Positions 45,343-53,678 of a DNA stretch of 64,000 nt are shown in pieces. Origin of the DNA: Teichococcus vastitatis (lineage in GTDB: Bacteria > Pseudomonadota > Alphaproteobacteria > Acetobacterales > Acetobacteraceae); the NCBI RefSeq assembly GCF_003604215.1, contig NZ_QXGS01000006.1, forward strand, positions 1-64,000, read 5' to 3'. A model generated the notes under the pieces. It saw nothing but the letters and a program-made list of their open reading frames with translations. It was not told where the DNA came from and did not search any database. A program made the position numbers and the translations under genes. Position 1 is the stretch's first letter. Each line of letters begins with the position of its first letter.

Positions 45343-46341
45343 ATGACGCTTCACGCAGACCGCGCCCTGCCGCTGTCTCGCCGCGCCCTGCTGGGTGCCG
45401 GCGCCGCCGCGCTGGCGCTGCCCGGCATTGCCCGGGCGCAGTCCTGGCCGAGCCGCCCGATCACGCTGGTGGTCGGCTTTCCGCCCGGCGGGCAGACCGA
45501 TTTCGCCGCCCGCATCGTGCAGCAGGGCATGGCCGCGGCGCTGGGCCAGCCCGTGGTGGTGGAGAACCGCGGCGGCGCCGGCGGCAACATCGGCACCGAA
45601 TACGTGGTGCGCGCCCGGCCCGACGGCTACACGCTGCTGGCCGCCAACTCCAGCGCCATGGCGATCAACCCGCACACCTTTCCGAACATGGCCGTCGATC
45701 CGATGGATCTGGTGTCCTGCGGGCTGGCGCTGAAAAGCTCGCTGATGCTGTGCGTGCATCCGTCCGTGCCGGCGAAGACGCTGCCGGAATTCGTTGAGTG
45801 GGTGAAGGCGCAGAAGGGCGGCGTCGATTACGGCACCCCCGCCGCCGGCAGCATGTCGCATTGCGCGATGGAACTGTTCCGTTCCCGCATCGGCAAGCCG
45901 GAGATGCAGGACGTGCCGTATCGCGGCAGCGGCCCGGCCATGCAGGATTTCATCGCCGGCCGGTTCAGCGCCATGTTCGACGCCGCCTCGGTGGTGGCCC
46001 CCTATGTCAAGGCCGGGCAGGTGCGCGGCATCCTGGTGACGGGGGAGCAGCGCGCGCCGGCCTTTCCGGATGTGCCCACGGCCGCCGAGCAGGGGCTGCA
46101 GGATTTCCTGATCACCTCCTGGATCGGCATCTCGGCGCCCAAGAACACGCCGCCCGAAATCGTGTCGCGGATCAACGCCGCGCTGAACCAGGCGCTGAAG
46201 GACCCCGCGGTGAGCGGCCGCATCACCGAGCAGGGTGACGAGCCGGGCGGCGGCTCCATCGAGGAGTATGACCGCCGCGTCCGCAACGACCACAAGCTGT
46301 GGGGCGAGGTGGTGCGCGCCAACAACATCACCGCCGGCTGA
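45343..46341 (+). CDS. Bug/TctC-type periplasmic binding protein (1)
   Basis: A 332-residue secreted binding protein. Twin arginines in PLSRRALLGAGAAALAL and a signal to ARAQ precede WPSRPITLVVGFPPGGQTDF, the family start. Further markers are VVVENRGGAGGN, DVPYRGSGPAMQD and a closing KLWGEVV. Such proteins are receptors of tripartite tricarboxylate transporters or orphan sensors. No TctA or TctB membrane genes lie nearby. The divergent LysR gene is the likely regulator. Confidence 0.9.
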   Translation: MTLHADRALPLSRRALLGAGAAALALPGIARAQSWPSRPITLVVGFPPGGQTDFAARIVQQGMAAALGQPVVVENRGGAGGNIGTEYVVRARPDGYTLLAANSSAMAINPHTFPNMAVDPMDLVSCGLALKSSLMLCVHPSVPAKTLPEFVEWVKAQKGGVDYGTPAAGSMSHCAMELFRSRIGKPEMQDVPYRGSGPAMQDFIAGRFSAMFDAASVVAPYVKAGQVRGILVTGEQRAPAFPDVPTAAEQGLQDFLITSWIGISAPKNTPPEIVSRINAALNQALKDPAVSGRITEQGDEPGGGSIEEYDRRVRNDHKLWGEVVRANNITAG

Positions 46342-46396
46342 GACCCGCGGGAGGGGCGATCCCCCTCCCGCCCCGCGCGCCCCGGAGCGCGTTGCC

Positions 46397-46440
46397 GTTG
46401 CCCAGGGGATCGTTGCCCAGGGGATCATTGCCCAGGTGAT
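46397..46440 (+). repeat. Tandem 15-bp repeat, three units
   Basis: GTTGCCCAGGGGATC occurs at 46397-46411 and 46412-46426, with a third copy at 46427-46440 changed to ATTGCCCAGGTGAT. It lies in the 192-nt gap between two binding-protein genes. It is not embedded in a supported gene. Confidence 0.8.
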
Positions 46441-46533
46441 GGCTCTCCTGGGGACTGTTGCCCGGTGCGCGGACGCGGTAGCCATCCCGAAAAGGCCGGG
46501 CGCCAGCATCCGGCATCGGGAGAAAGCACCGCC

Positions 46534-47544
46534 ATGACCCTGTTCCCCCCCGTTCTCGGCCGCCGCGCGGCCCTCGTCCTCGGCGCCGCCACCCTGGCCA
46601 GCCCGTTGGCCGCTCCCTTGGCCACCCCGGCCGTGGCGCAGCCGGCCTGGAGCCCCTCGCGCCCCATCCGGCTGATCGTGCCCTTCGCCGCCGGCGGCGC
46701 CGCCGATTCCGCTGCCCGCAGCATCGCGCCGCGCCTGGGCGAGCGGCTGGACCAGACGGTGGTGGTGGAGAACCGCACCGGCGCCAGCGGCTCGGTTGGC
46801 GGCGCGGCGGTGGCGCAGTCGGCACCGGACGGCACCACGCTGCTGTTCGACGCGTCCTCCCACATCGTCAACCCGTCCCTGCTGCGCGGCCTGCCCTTCG
46901 ACTACGCCACCGCCTTCACGCCGGTGTCGCTGGCGGTGACCTTTCCGCAGGTGCTGGCGGTGAAGAGCGGCTTTCCGGCGCAGAGCCTGCAGGACTTCAT
47001 CGCCGCGGCGCGCGTCCGGCCGGGGCAGATCAGCGTCGGCACCCAGGGCAACGCCACAGCCGGGCATCTGGGCCTGGTGGAGTTCGGCCGCCGCGCCGGC
47101 ATCGAGGTGACGCATGTGCCTTATCGCGGCGGCGCCGATGCGGCGCGCGACTTGGCGGCGGGCACGCTGGACGCGGTGTTCATCACCGCGCTGTCGGCCG
47201 GGCCGACGGTGGACAGCGGCCGGGCCCGCTTCCTGGCAGTGGCCAGCGAGCAGCGCGTCGGCGTGCGGCCCGATGTGCCGACCTTTGCCGAGGCCGGGCT
47301 GCCCGGCCTGGTGATCAGCGAGTGGGCGGCGCTGCTCGGCCCGGCCGGGCTGCCGCCGGCCGCCGTGACCCGGCTGCATGCCGAGCTGGTCGCCGTGCTG
47401 GCCGAGCCGGAGGTGCGCGCGCGGCTGGCGCAGCTCGCCGCCGAGCCGGTGGGCAACAGCCCAGACGCCTTCGCGGCCGATCTCAAGGCGGGACGGGACC
47501 GCATGGCGCGGCTGGTGCGCGAGGCCAACATCCGGCTGGATTGA
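46534..47544 (+). CDS. Bug/TctC-type periplasmic binding protein (2)
   Basis: A 336-residue secreted binding protein. A signal (RRAALVLGAATLASPLA, ending PAVAQ) precedes WSPSRPIRLIVPFAAGGAAD. Family markers VVVENRTGASGS, VTHVPYRGGADAARDL and the C-terminal REANIRLD are present. It probably binds a carboxylate, but the sequence gives no ligand. It is 70 nt upstream of the L-fuconolactonase-like gene in the same direction, so a sugar acid is plausible. The ATG at 46534 follows GGGAGAAAG. Confidence 0.9.
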   Translation: MTLFPPVLGRRAALVLGAATLASPLAAPLATPAVAQPAWSPSRPIRLIVPFAAGGAADSAARSIAPRLGERLDQTVVVENRTGASGSVGGAAVAQSAPDGTTLLFDASSHIVNPSLLRGLPFDYATAFTPVSLAVTFPQVLAVKSGFPAQSLQDFIAAARVRPGQISVGTQGNATAGHLGLVEFGRRAGIEVTHVPYRGGADAARDLAAGTLDAVFITALSAGPTVDSGRARFLAVASEQRVGVRPDVPTFAEAGLPGLVISEWAALLGPAGLPPAAVTRLHAELVAVLAEPEVRARLAQLAAEPVGNSPDAFAADLKAGRDRMARLVREANIRLD

Positions 47545-47614
47545 TGCCGCCGCGACGCCGGCGCTAGCATCGCGGCACAACCGGAGAACCGGCCGAGCAG
47601 GGGAGGATCGCCGC

Positions 47615-48466
47615 ATGACCGGCATCGATGCGCACCAGCATTTCTGGCGGTTGTCGCGCGGCGACTACCATTGGCTGACCCCCGACCTCGCCCCGATCCA
47701 CCGTGATTTCGGTCCCGGGGATCTCCGGCCCCTGCTGGCGCCGCATGGCATCGACGCCACCATCCTGGTGCAGGCGGCGCCGACCGAGGCGGAAACCGAG
47801 TTCCTGCTCGAGCTGGCGCGCAACACGCCGCTGGTTGCCGGGGTGGTCGGCTGGACCGATCTGGAAAGCCCCGGTGCGGCGCAACGCGTCGCCGAGCTGG
47901 CCGCCGATCCGCTGCTGGTCGGGCTGCGCCCCATGGTGCACGACATTCCCGACGACAACTGGCTGCTGCGCCCGTCCCTGGCCCCCGCCCTGGCGGCCAT
48001 GGCGCAGCACGGGCTGGTGTTCGACGCGCTGCTGCGCCCGCGCCATTTCTCCCGCCTCCCGGCGGTGCTGGACCGCCACCCCGACCTCCAGGTGGTGCTG
48101 GACCATGGCGGCAAGCCCGACATCGCCGGAAGCGCGCCGGGTGAGGCCGCCCCGGACTGGGCCGCGGCGCTGGCCGGCCTCGCCCGGCATTCCAATTTGT
48201 GCTGCAAGCTGTCCGGCCTGGCCACCGAGGCGCCGGCCGACTGGACCGCCGACACGCTGCGCCCCTATGCCGCGGAGATCCTGCGCTGCTTCGGCGCGGA
48301 GCGGGTGATGTGGGGCAGCGACTGGCCGGTGGTGGAGCTGGCCGGCGGCTACCGGTGCTGGCGCGAGGCCGCCGAGGCGCTGGTGCCCGAGGCGGCGCGG
48401 GGGGCCGTGTTCGGCGCCACCGCCGCGCGCATCTACCTGTCGGGACGGGGCCGCAAGCCATGCTGA
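47615..48466 (+). CDS. Amidohydrolase-2 family lactonase, L-fuconolactonase-like
   Basis: A 283-residue TIM-barrel hydrolase. DAHQHFW near the N-terminus gives the metal or binding histidines; VLDHGGKP, CKLSGLATE and MWGSDWPV complete the family pattern, as in L-fuconolactonase and related sugar lactonases. It should open an aldonolactone, probably L-fucono- or L-galactono-1,4/1,5-lactone, to the acid. The adjacent fucU gene, which overlaps by 7 nt, supports a deoxy-hexose pathway. The ATG has GGGGAGG 9 nt upstream. Confidence 0.88.
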   Translation: MTGIDAHQHFWRLSRGDYHWLTPDLAPIHRDFGPGDLRPLLAPHGIDATILVQAAPTEAETEFLLELARNTPLVAGVVGWTDLESPGAAQRVAELAADPLLVGLRPMVHDIPDDNWLLRPSLAPALAAMAQHGLVFDALLRPRHFSRLPAVLDRHPDLQVVLDHGGKPDIAGSAPGEAAPDWAAALAGLARHSNLCCKLSGLATEAPADWTADTLRPYAAEILRCFGAERVMWGSDWPVVELAGGYRCWREAAEALVPEAARGAVFGATAARIYLSGRGRKPC

Positions 48467-48894
48467 AGACCATCGATCCGCTGCTGACGCCTGACCTGCT
48501 CTGGGCGCTGGCGGCCATGGGCCATGGCGACGACATCGCGCTGGTGGACGCCAACCACCCGGCCGAGCGCGTCGCCCGCACCACCACCTTCGGCCGGCCG
48601 ATCCGCCTGCCCGGCATCCCGGTGGAACGCGCCGCTGCCGCCATCCTGTCCGTGCTGCCGATCGATGATTTCGAGCCGCAGCCGCTGCGCCGCATGGAGG
48701 TGGTGGGCGAGCCCGCCGCCATTCCGCCGCCCCAGCAGGCGGTGCGGGCCTTGCTGGGCGAAGGGCAGGCGCTGCACGGGATCGAGCGCTTCGCCTTCTA
48801 CGAGGCGGCGGGCCGGGCCTTCGCCGTGGTGCAGGCCGGCGACCCGCGGCCCTATGGCTGCTTCCTGTTCCGCAAGGGCGTGATCGCCGGCTAG
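48460..48894 (+). CDS. fucU: L-fucose mutarotase (FucU/RbsD family)
   Basis: A 144-residue RbsD/FucU-fold protein. MLKTIDPLLTPDLLWALAAM and GHGDDIALVDANHPAERVA are family hallmarks, with His22 (MGHGDD) the likely catalytic residue. A C-terminal YGCFLFRKGVI is also present. It interconverts alpha and beta anomers of L-fucose or a related deoxy sugar. Its ATG lies inside the end of the lactonase gene (7-nt overlap), so both are made together. No kinase, isomerase or dehydrogenase of fucose is present nearby. Confidence 0.88.
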   Translation: MLKTIDPLLTPDLLWALAAMGHGDDIALVDANHPAERVARTTTFGRPIRLPGIPVERAAAAILSVLPIDDFEPQPLRRMEVVGEPAAIPPPQQAVRALLGEGQALHGIERFAFYEAAGRAFAVVQAGDPRPYGCFLFRKGVIAG

Positions 48895-49022
48895 CGCCCC
48901 GCTGGACGCGCGGGCCGCCGCCGCTCCATGCTGCCGCGAGGGTACAGGTCCGCCGGCATGGCAGGGCCCACAACAACACGATGCGGCCGTGCGGCCCGCG
49001 CGGCCGGGGAGGAACACCGCAC

Positions 49023-50006
49023 ATGTCCCCTGTTGCCCGCAGAAGCCTGCTGGCCGCGTCCCTCGGCGCATCCCTGACGCCGGCCCGCGCCGCATGGAGC
49101 CAGACATCGCCGCGCGCCGGCGGCCCGGTGCGCATCATCGTGCCGTTTCCGCCGGGCGGCAGTGTCGATACCCTGGCGCGGCTGCTGCAGGCCGGGCTGC
49201 AGCAGGCTCTCGGCACCAGCATCGTGATCGAGAACCGCAGCGGCGCCGGGGGTGCCATCGGCGCCGCAGCCGCGGCGCGTGCCGCGCCGGACGGGCAGAC
49301 CATTCTGTTCGTGTTCGACAGCTTCGCGGTGGCGCCGGCGCTGCTGCCCGATGCCGGCTACGACGCCCGGCGGGATTTCGCGCCGATCATGCTGCTCGGC
49401 ACCGCGCCCATGCTGGTCACCACGCCGAAGAGCCGCCCCTGGACCAGCTTCGCCGGGGTGATCGAGGCGGCCCGTGCCCGGCCCGAGACGATCACCTACG
49501 GCACCATCGGCAATGGCAGCCTGGCGCACCTGACCATGACGCAGATCCAGCAGGCCACCGGCATCCGGCTGACGCATGTGCCGTATCGCGGCGGCGGCCC
49601 GCTCAGCACCGCCGCGGCGGGCGGCGAGGTCGACCTGCCGATGGCCACCCATGCGGGGCTGGGCGGGCAGGTGGGGCAAAGCGTCCGGCCGATCGCGCAA
49701 ACCGGGCGGCAGCGATCGGCGCTGTTTCCGGACGTGCCGACGCTGGCGGAAAGCGGCGTGCCGGGCCTCGATGCGCGCGCCTGGTGGGGGGCGCTGGCCC
49801 CGGCGGGAACGCCGCCCGCGGCGCTGGAGCGGTTCCACGCCGCCCTGGCCAGTGCCATGGCGGCACCGGAGGTCCGCGCACGGCTGGGCAACAGCCTGGG
49901 CATCGATCCGGTGGCCTCCGCGCCGGACGAGTTCGGCCGCTTCCTCGAGACGCAGATCGAGCAATGGGGCGCGGTGGTGCGGCAACACAACATCCGCGCC
50001 GACTGA
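49023..50006 (+). CDS. Bug/TctC-type periplasmic binding protein (3)
   Basis: A 327-residue secreted binding protein. ARRSLLAASLGASLTPARA is a likely Tat or Sec signal. The mature part begins PVRIIVPFPPGGSVDTLARL, followed by IVIENRSGAGGAIG, THVPYRGGGPLSTAA and VRQHNIRAD. It resembles the other two Bug proteins in layout but not closely in sequence. It lies 128 nt after fucU; GGGGAGGAAC precedes the ATG. No membrane partner is encoded here. Confidence 0.9.
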   Translation: MSPVARRSLLAASLGASLTPARAAWSQTSPRAGGPVRIIVPFPPGGSVDTLARLLQAGLQQALGTSIVIENRSGAGGAIGAAAAARAAPDGQTILFVFDSFAVAPALLPDAGYDARRDFAPIMLLGTAPMLVTTPKSRPWTSFAGVIEAARARPETITYGTIGNGSLAHLTMTQIQQATGIRLTHVPYRGGGPLSTAAAGGEVDLPMATHAGLGGQVGQSVRPIAQTGRQRSALFPDVPTLAESGVPGLDARAWWGALAPAGTPPAALERFHAALASAMAAPEVRARLGNSLGIDPVASAPDEFGRFLETQIEQWGAVVRQHNIRAD

Positions 50007-50093
50007 GCCGCCGCGCGACGCGGCCACGCCGGAGGGAGGCGCGGGAAGAAGCGCGGTGCGCCACGGCTCGACCGGCTTGCAAAGCAACTCGCG

Positions 50094-50131
50094 CCATCCA
50101 TATACCATCCACACGGATGGCGAGTGGATGG
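50094..50131. promoter_or_regulatory. Symmetric phased repeats CCATCC/GGATGG, candidate ribbon-helix-helix operator
   Basis: CCATCC occurs at 50094-50099 and 50105-50110, GGATGG at 50115-50120 and 50126-50131. Copies are 11 bp apart and the whole block has a dyad centre at 50112/50113. This is the layout expected for two ribbon-helix-helix dimers on one DNA face. It overlaps the leader of the RHH gene, whose start is therefore placed at 50139. Confidence 0.65.
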
Positions 50132-50138
50132 TGCGAGC

Positions 50139-50558
50139 ATGGCCGGCAAGGTACAGGATCTGCGTCCCCGGACCGGTGACAGCGAAAAGATCACCATCAA
50201 TCTGGGCTATGTGGACCTCGGCCACATCGACCTGCTGGTGCAGGATGGCTTCTATTCCAACCGCACCGACTTCATCCGCACCGCCATCCGCAACCAGGTC
50301 GAGCGCCATGCCGAATCCGCCCGTCAGTCGGTGGCGCGGCAGGGCTTCGACCTGGGGCTGCGCCATTACAGCCGCGCCGACCTGGAAGCTGCCCGCGATT
50401 CCGGGCGCCGGCTCGAGATCCGGGTGCTCGGCCTGGCCAGCATCGCCGCCGACGTGACGCCGGAACTGGCGCGCGCCGCCATCGCCTCGGTGTCGGTGCT
50501 GGGATCGCTGCAGGCCAGCGCCGCCGTGAAGGCCGCCCTGGCCGACCGGATGCGCTGA
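50139..50558 (+). CDS. CopG-type ribbon-helix-helix DNA-binding protein
   Basis: A 139-residue protein (144 from the ATG at 50124). The RHH core is KITINLGYVDLGHIDLLVQ followed by FYSNRTDFIRTAIRNQVE, i.e. a beta strand and two helices near the N-terminus. The remainder (DLGLRHYSRADLEAA, VTPELARAAIASVSVLGSL) may bind a ligand or oligomerise. It precedes a PHB-depolymerase-type esterase by 47 nt and probably controls it and itself through the phased repeats at 50094-50131. ATG 50139 is chosen because the repeats overlap the earlier ATG; the ribosome site is weak. Confidence 0.85.
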   Translation: MAGKVQDLRPRTGDSEKITINLGYVDLGHIDLLVQDGFYSNRTDFIRTAIRNQVERHAESARQSVARQGFDLGLRHYSRADLEAARDSGRRLEIRVLGLASIAADVTPELARAAIASVSVLGSLQASAAVKAALADRMR

Positions 50559-50605
50559 GCCCACCCCTCCGCTTCCTTCTTTCTTCTGACCGAAAGTTCG
50601 CTCCC

Positions 50606-51994
50606 ATGAACGCTGCATCGCCCGCCGAGATGGCCGAGGTGACCCGCCTGACCCGTGCCGGCCGGTTGCCGGAGGCCACCGCGCTGTTGCAGCGCCTGCT
50701 GCGCGGCGAGGTCGCGCCACGACCGCGCGAGGCGGCGCCGCGCGGGTCCGGCGCCGCGCCGCGCGCGCCGCGCATCATCGATGTTGATCCGGACACCGGC
50801 GCCGCCACGGCGGAACCGGCCGCGGCGGCCGCCGCGGCCGGAAGGGCCCCGGCCGATGCGGGGGTGGCCGGCGCAGGATCGGCCGGCGCCGGTTTCCCTG
50901 GCGCGGGATGGGCCGGCGGGAGGCTGGCTAATGGGGGCTTGGCCGGTGGGGGTATGGCCGGTGGGGGTATGGCCGGCGGAGGACTGGCTAATGGGGGCCT
51001 GGCTGACGCGGGCCTGGCGCAGATGGCGCGGGGGCTGCGCGAGCGGCTCGGTTCGCTGGCGCCGGCCGGCATGGCGGCCGGCGGACCCGCCGGCGCAGCC
51101 GTGCCGCTGCCGGAGGGCGCGCGCTTCCTGTCGTTGAATTTCGGCAGCGAGGCCGGCAGCCGCACCTACAAGCTCTACATTCCCGCCGCGCATCGCGACG
51201 CGGCGGCGCCCCTGCTGGTGATGCTGCATGGCTGCACCCAGTCGCCGGACGATTTCGCCGCCGGCACCCGCATGAACGCCCTGGCCGAGGAGCACGGCTT
51301 CCTGGTCGCCTATCCGGCCCAGACGGCGTCCGCCAACGCGCAGCGCTGCTGGAACTGGTTCAGCCCCGGCGACCAGCGGCGCGACGGCGGCGAGCCGGCG
51401 CTGATCGCCGGCATCACCCGGCAGATCCTGCGCGACCATCCGGTTGATCCGGCGCGGGTCTATGTTGCCGGCCTCTCCGCCGGCGGTGCCGCCGCCGCCA
51501 TCATGGGCGCCGCCTATCCTGAACTCTATGCCGCGGTGGGGGTGCATTCCGGCCTGCCCTGCGGCGCGGCGCGCGACATGCCCTCGGCCTTCGCCGCCAT
51601 GCGGCAGGGGGCGGGCCCGGGGGTTGAACCGAGGGCGGGCGCGGCGGCGGCGCGGATGGTGCCGGCCATCGTGTTCCACGCCGACCGCGACACCACGGTG
51701 CATCCGCGCAACGGCGACCAAGTGATCGCCCAGGCGGCGGCGCATCCGGCGGCGGACGGGCTGCGCGTCGCGGTGGAGCGCGGGCAGGTGCCGGGCGGCC
51801 ACGCCTTCAGCCGCACCCGCCACCTCGACGCCGCCGGCCGGGCGGTGCTGGAACAATGGCTGGTGCATGGCGGCGGCCATGCCTGGTCCGGCGGCAGCCC
51901 CGCCGGCTCCTACACCGATCCGCGCGGGCCGGATGCGTCGCGCGAGATGCTGCGCTTCTTCCTGTCCCACCCCATGGTGCCGGGCGCCGCCTGA
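50606..51994 (+). CDS. PHB-depolymerase-family esterase with pentapeptide repeat
   Basis: A 462-residue alpha/beta hydrolase. Residues about 165-455 form the esterase domain: oxyanion-hole LHGCTQSPDDFA, nucleophile in GLSAGGAAAAIMG, a catalytic Asp in FHADRD and His in GGHAWSGG. The N-terminal 160 residues are Ala/Gly-rich and contain six pentapeptides of the type LA(N/G)GG (107-136). No signal peptide is visible, so it may act on intracellular PHB granules or feruloyl-type esters. The 15-bp DNA units suggest recent expansion. Confidence 0.85.
   Translation: MNAASPAEMAEVTRLTRAGRLPEATALLQRLLRGEVAPRPREAAPRGSGAAPRAPRIIDVDPDTGAATAEPAAAAAAAGRAPADAGVAGAGSAGAGFPGAGWAGGRLANGGLAGGGMAGGGMAGGGLANGGLADAGLAQMARGLRERLGSLAPAGMAAGGPAGAAVPLPEGARFLSLNFGSEAGSRTYKLYIPAAHRDAAAPLLVMLHGCTQSPDDFAAGTRMNALAEEHGFLVAYPAQTASANAQRCWNWFSPGDQRRDGGEPALIAGITRQILRDHPVDPARVYVAGLSAGGAAAAIMGAAYPELYAAVGVHSGLPCGAARDMPSAFAAMRQGAGPGVEPRAGAAAARMVPAIVFHADRDTTVHPRNGDQVIAQAAAHPAADGLRVAVERGQVPGGHAFSRTRHLDAAGRAVLEQWLVHGGGHAWSGGSPAGSYTDPRGPDASREMLRFFLSHPMVPGAA
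50924..51013 (+). repeat. Six 15-bp tandem units encoding LA(N/G)GG pentapeptides
   Basis: Codon-phased 15-bp units at 50924, 50939, 50954, 50969, 50984 and 50999; the second and third are identical. Further degenerate Gly/Ala repeats extend upstream to about 50864. The array lies in the linker before the esterase domain. Confidence 0.85.
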
Positions 51995-52003
51995 CGCCGT
52001 GCC

Positions 52004-53590
52004 TCAGCCGCGCCGCAGGTTCCAGAACAGCGGAAAGGCGCGCAGCACGCCGGACAGGTCGTCGCGATAGGCGGCCGGCACCTTGTACTGGCCGAGGGGG
52101 ATATAGGGCACGTCCAGCAGCGCCTGCCGCTGCATCGCCTCGGCCAGCTGCCGGGCCTCGGCCTCGGTGGCGGCGGCGAGCCAGCGCGTGCGCAGCGTTT
52201 CCAGCGCCGGCGCCTCCGGCCAGCCACGCCCGGCATCGCGACCATGGCCGCGCAGATAGGAATGCACCGCCGGGTTGAGCTGGTCGAGCCCGGCCCAGAA
52301 GGTGTGGAACACGTTCCAGCCCCCCTGCGCCGCCGGCCCGGTATTGGCCAGCCTTTGCAGCACCGAGCCCCAATCCATCGCCTGCACGTCCACGGCGAAG
52401 CCGGCGCGCTGCAGGGCATCGGCGCCGACCTCGGCCAGCGCCTTCAGCGGGGCGAGGTCGGTCGGGTTGAGCAGCACCACCGGCTCGCCGCTGTAGCCCG
52501 CCTCGCGCAGCGCCTGCCGCGCCGCCGCCGGTTCCCGCGGCGCCAGCGTCTCCAGCCCGGCGGTGGTGGCGAGCGGCGTGCCGGGGGCGAAGAAGCCGAC
52601 GCCCTCCTGCCACAGCGCGGGATCGGTGCCGGCCACGGCCTGCATGAAATCGGACTGGCGGATGGCGCCCAGCACCGCCCGCCGCACCGCCGGGTTGTTG
52701 AAGGGCGGCTGCAGCTGGTTGAAGCGCATGCAGCCGATGTAGCCGTAATCTTCCAGCAGCTCGACGCGGACGCCGCGGGCGCGGCGCAGCAGCGGCAGCA
52801 GGTCGGCGGCGGGGTTCTCCCACCAATCCATCTCGCCCGCCTGCAGCGCCGCCGCCGCCGTGCCGGCATCGGGCATCACGTGCCATTCCACGCGGTCGAA
52901 ATGCACCTGCTTCGGGCCGGCGGTGAAGGCAGCCGCGCCGCCCTCGCGCGGGCGGTAGGCGACGTGGCGGGCATAGGCGACGCGGGCGCCGGCCACCCTC
53001 TCATCCGCCAGGAAACGGTAGGGGCCGCTGCCCACCATCTCTGGCACCTGCTGGAACGGATCGGTTTCGGCCAGGCGCCGCGGCATGATGGCGCAGATGC
53101 TGGAACCCGCCTTGCCCAGCGCCTGCGGCAGCAGCGGGAAGGGGGCCTTGAGGCGGAACAGGATCGTGCGGTCGTCGGGGTCCGAGATCTCCCCCGTCGC
53201 GGCCATCAGCGTCTGGCCGAAGGCGTCGCGCGCGCCCCAGCGGCGGATGCTGGCGACGCAGTCGCGGGCCAGCACCGGCGCCCCGTCGTGGAACACCAGC
53301 CCTTCGCGCAGCCGCAGCCGCCAGGCGAGGCCGTCCCGTTCCACCGAGACGCCGTCGAGCATCTGCGGCTGCGGCCGGTACTGCGCGTCGAGCCCGAACA
53401 GCGTGTCGAACACCAGCAGGGCGTGGTTGCGGGTGACGTAGGCGGTGGACCAGACCGGGTCGAGCACGCCGAGGTCGGATTGCGGGATGAATCGCAGCAC
53501 GCGCGGCGCCTGCGCGGCGGCGAGGCGCGGCGTGGCCAAGGGGGCTGCCAGCAGGGAGGCGGCCTGCAACAGGGTTCGGCGGCGCGGCAT
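52004..53590 (-). CDS. Peptide/nickel-type ABC transporter substrate-binding protein
   Basis: A 528-residue SBP_bac_5 protein. A twin-arginine-like signal (PRRRTLLQAASLLAAPLA) ends at AAAQ. Typical segments are VLRFIPQSDLGVLDPVWST, GLVFHDGAPVLARDC, MVGSGPYRFL and FNQLQPPFNNPAVRRAVLGAI. It binds a peptide, opine or other organic ligand. No permease or ATPase is adjacent, so it is orphan in this window; the dipeptide-type transporter at 60808-64000 might serve it. ATG 53590 has GGGAG about 9 nt upstream. It converges with the esterase gene, 9 nt away. Confidence 0.9.
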   Translation of the reverse strand: MPRRRTLLQAASLLAAPLATPRLAAAQAPRVLRFIPQSDLGVLDPVWSTAYVTRNHALLVFDTLFGLDAQYRPQPQMLDGVSVERDGLAWRLRLREGLVFHDGAPVLARDCVASIRRWGARDAFGQTLMAATGEISDPDDRTILFRLKAPFPLLPQALGKAGSSICAIMPRRLAETDPFQQVPEMVGSGPYRFLADERVAGARVAYARHVAYRPREGGAAAFTAGPKQVHFDRVEWHVMPDAGTAAAALQAGEMDWWENPAADLLPLLRRARGVRVELLEDYGYIGCMRFNQLQPPFNNPAVRRAVLGAIRQSDFMQAVAGTDPALWQEGVGFFAPGTPLATTAGLETLAPREPAAARQALREAGYSGEPVVLLNPTDLAPLKALAEVGADALQRAGFAVDVQAMDWGSVLQRLANTGPAAQGGWNVFHTFWAGLDQLNPAVHSYLRGHGRDAGRGWPEAPALETLRTRWLAAATEAEARQLAEAMQRQALLDVPYIPLGQYKVPAAYRDDLSGVLRAFPLFWNLRRG

Positions 53591-53678
53591 GGCAGAACAC
53601 TCCCGGAGGGTTGGCCGGGTGATTGAACGGCACCAGCCGCCCCTCGCCAAGTCCCGCGCCGCGCCGCATCATGGCCGC

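Noticed and set aside
46397-46440. Possible CRISPR array
   Set aside because: The units are 15 bp, directly adjacent without spacers, and no cas gene is nearby.
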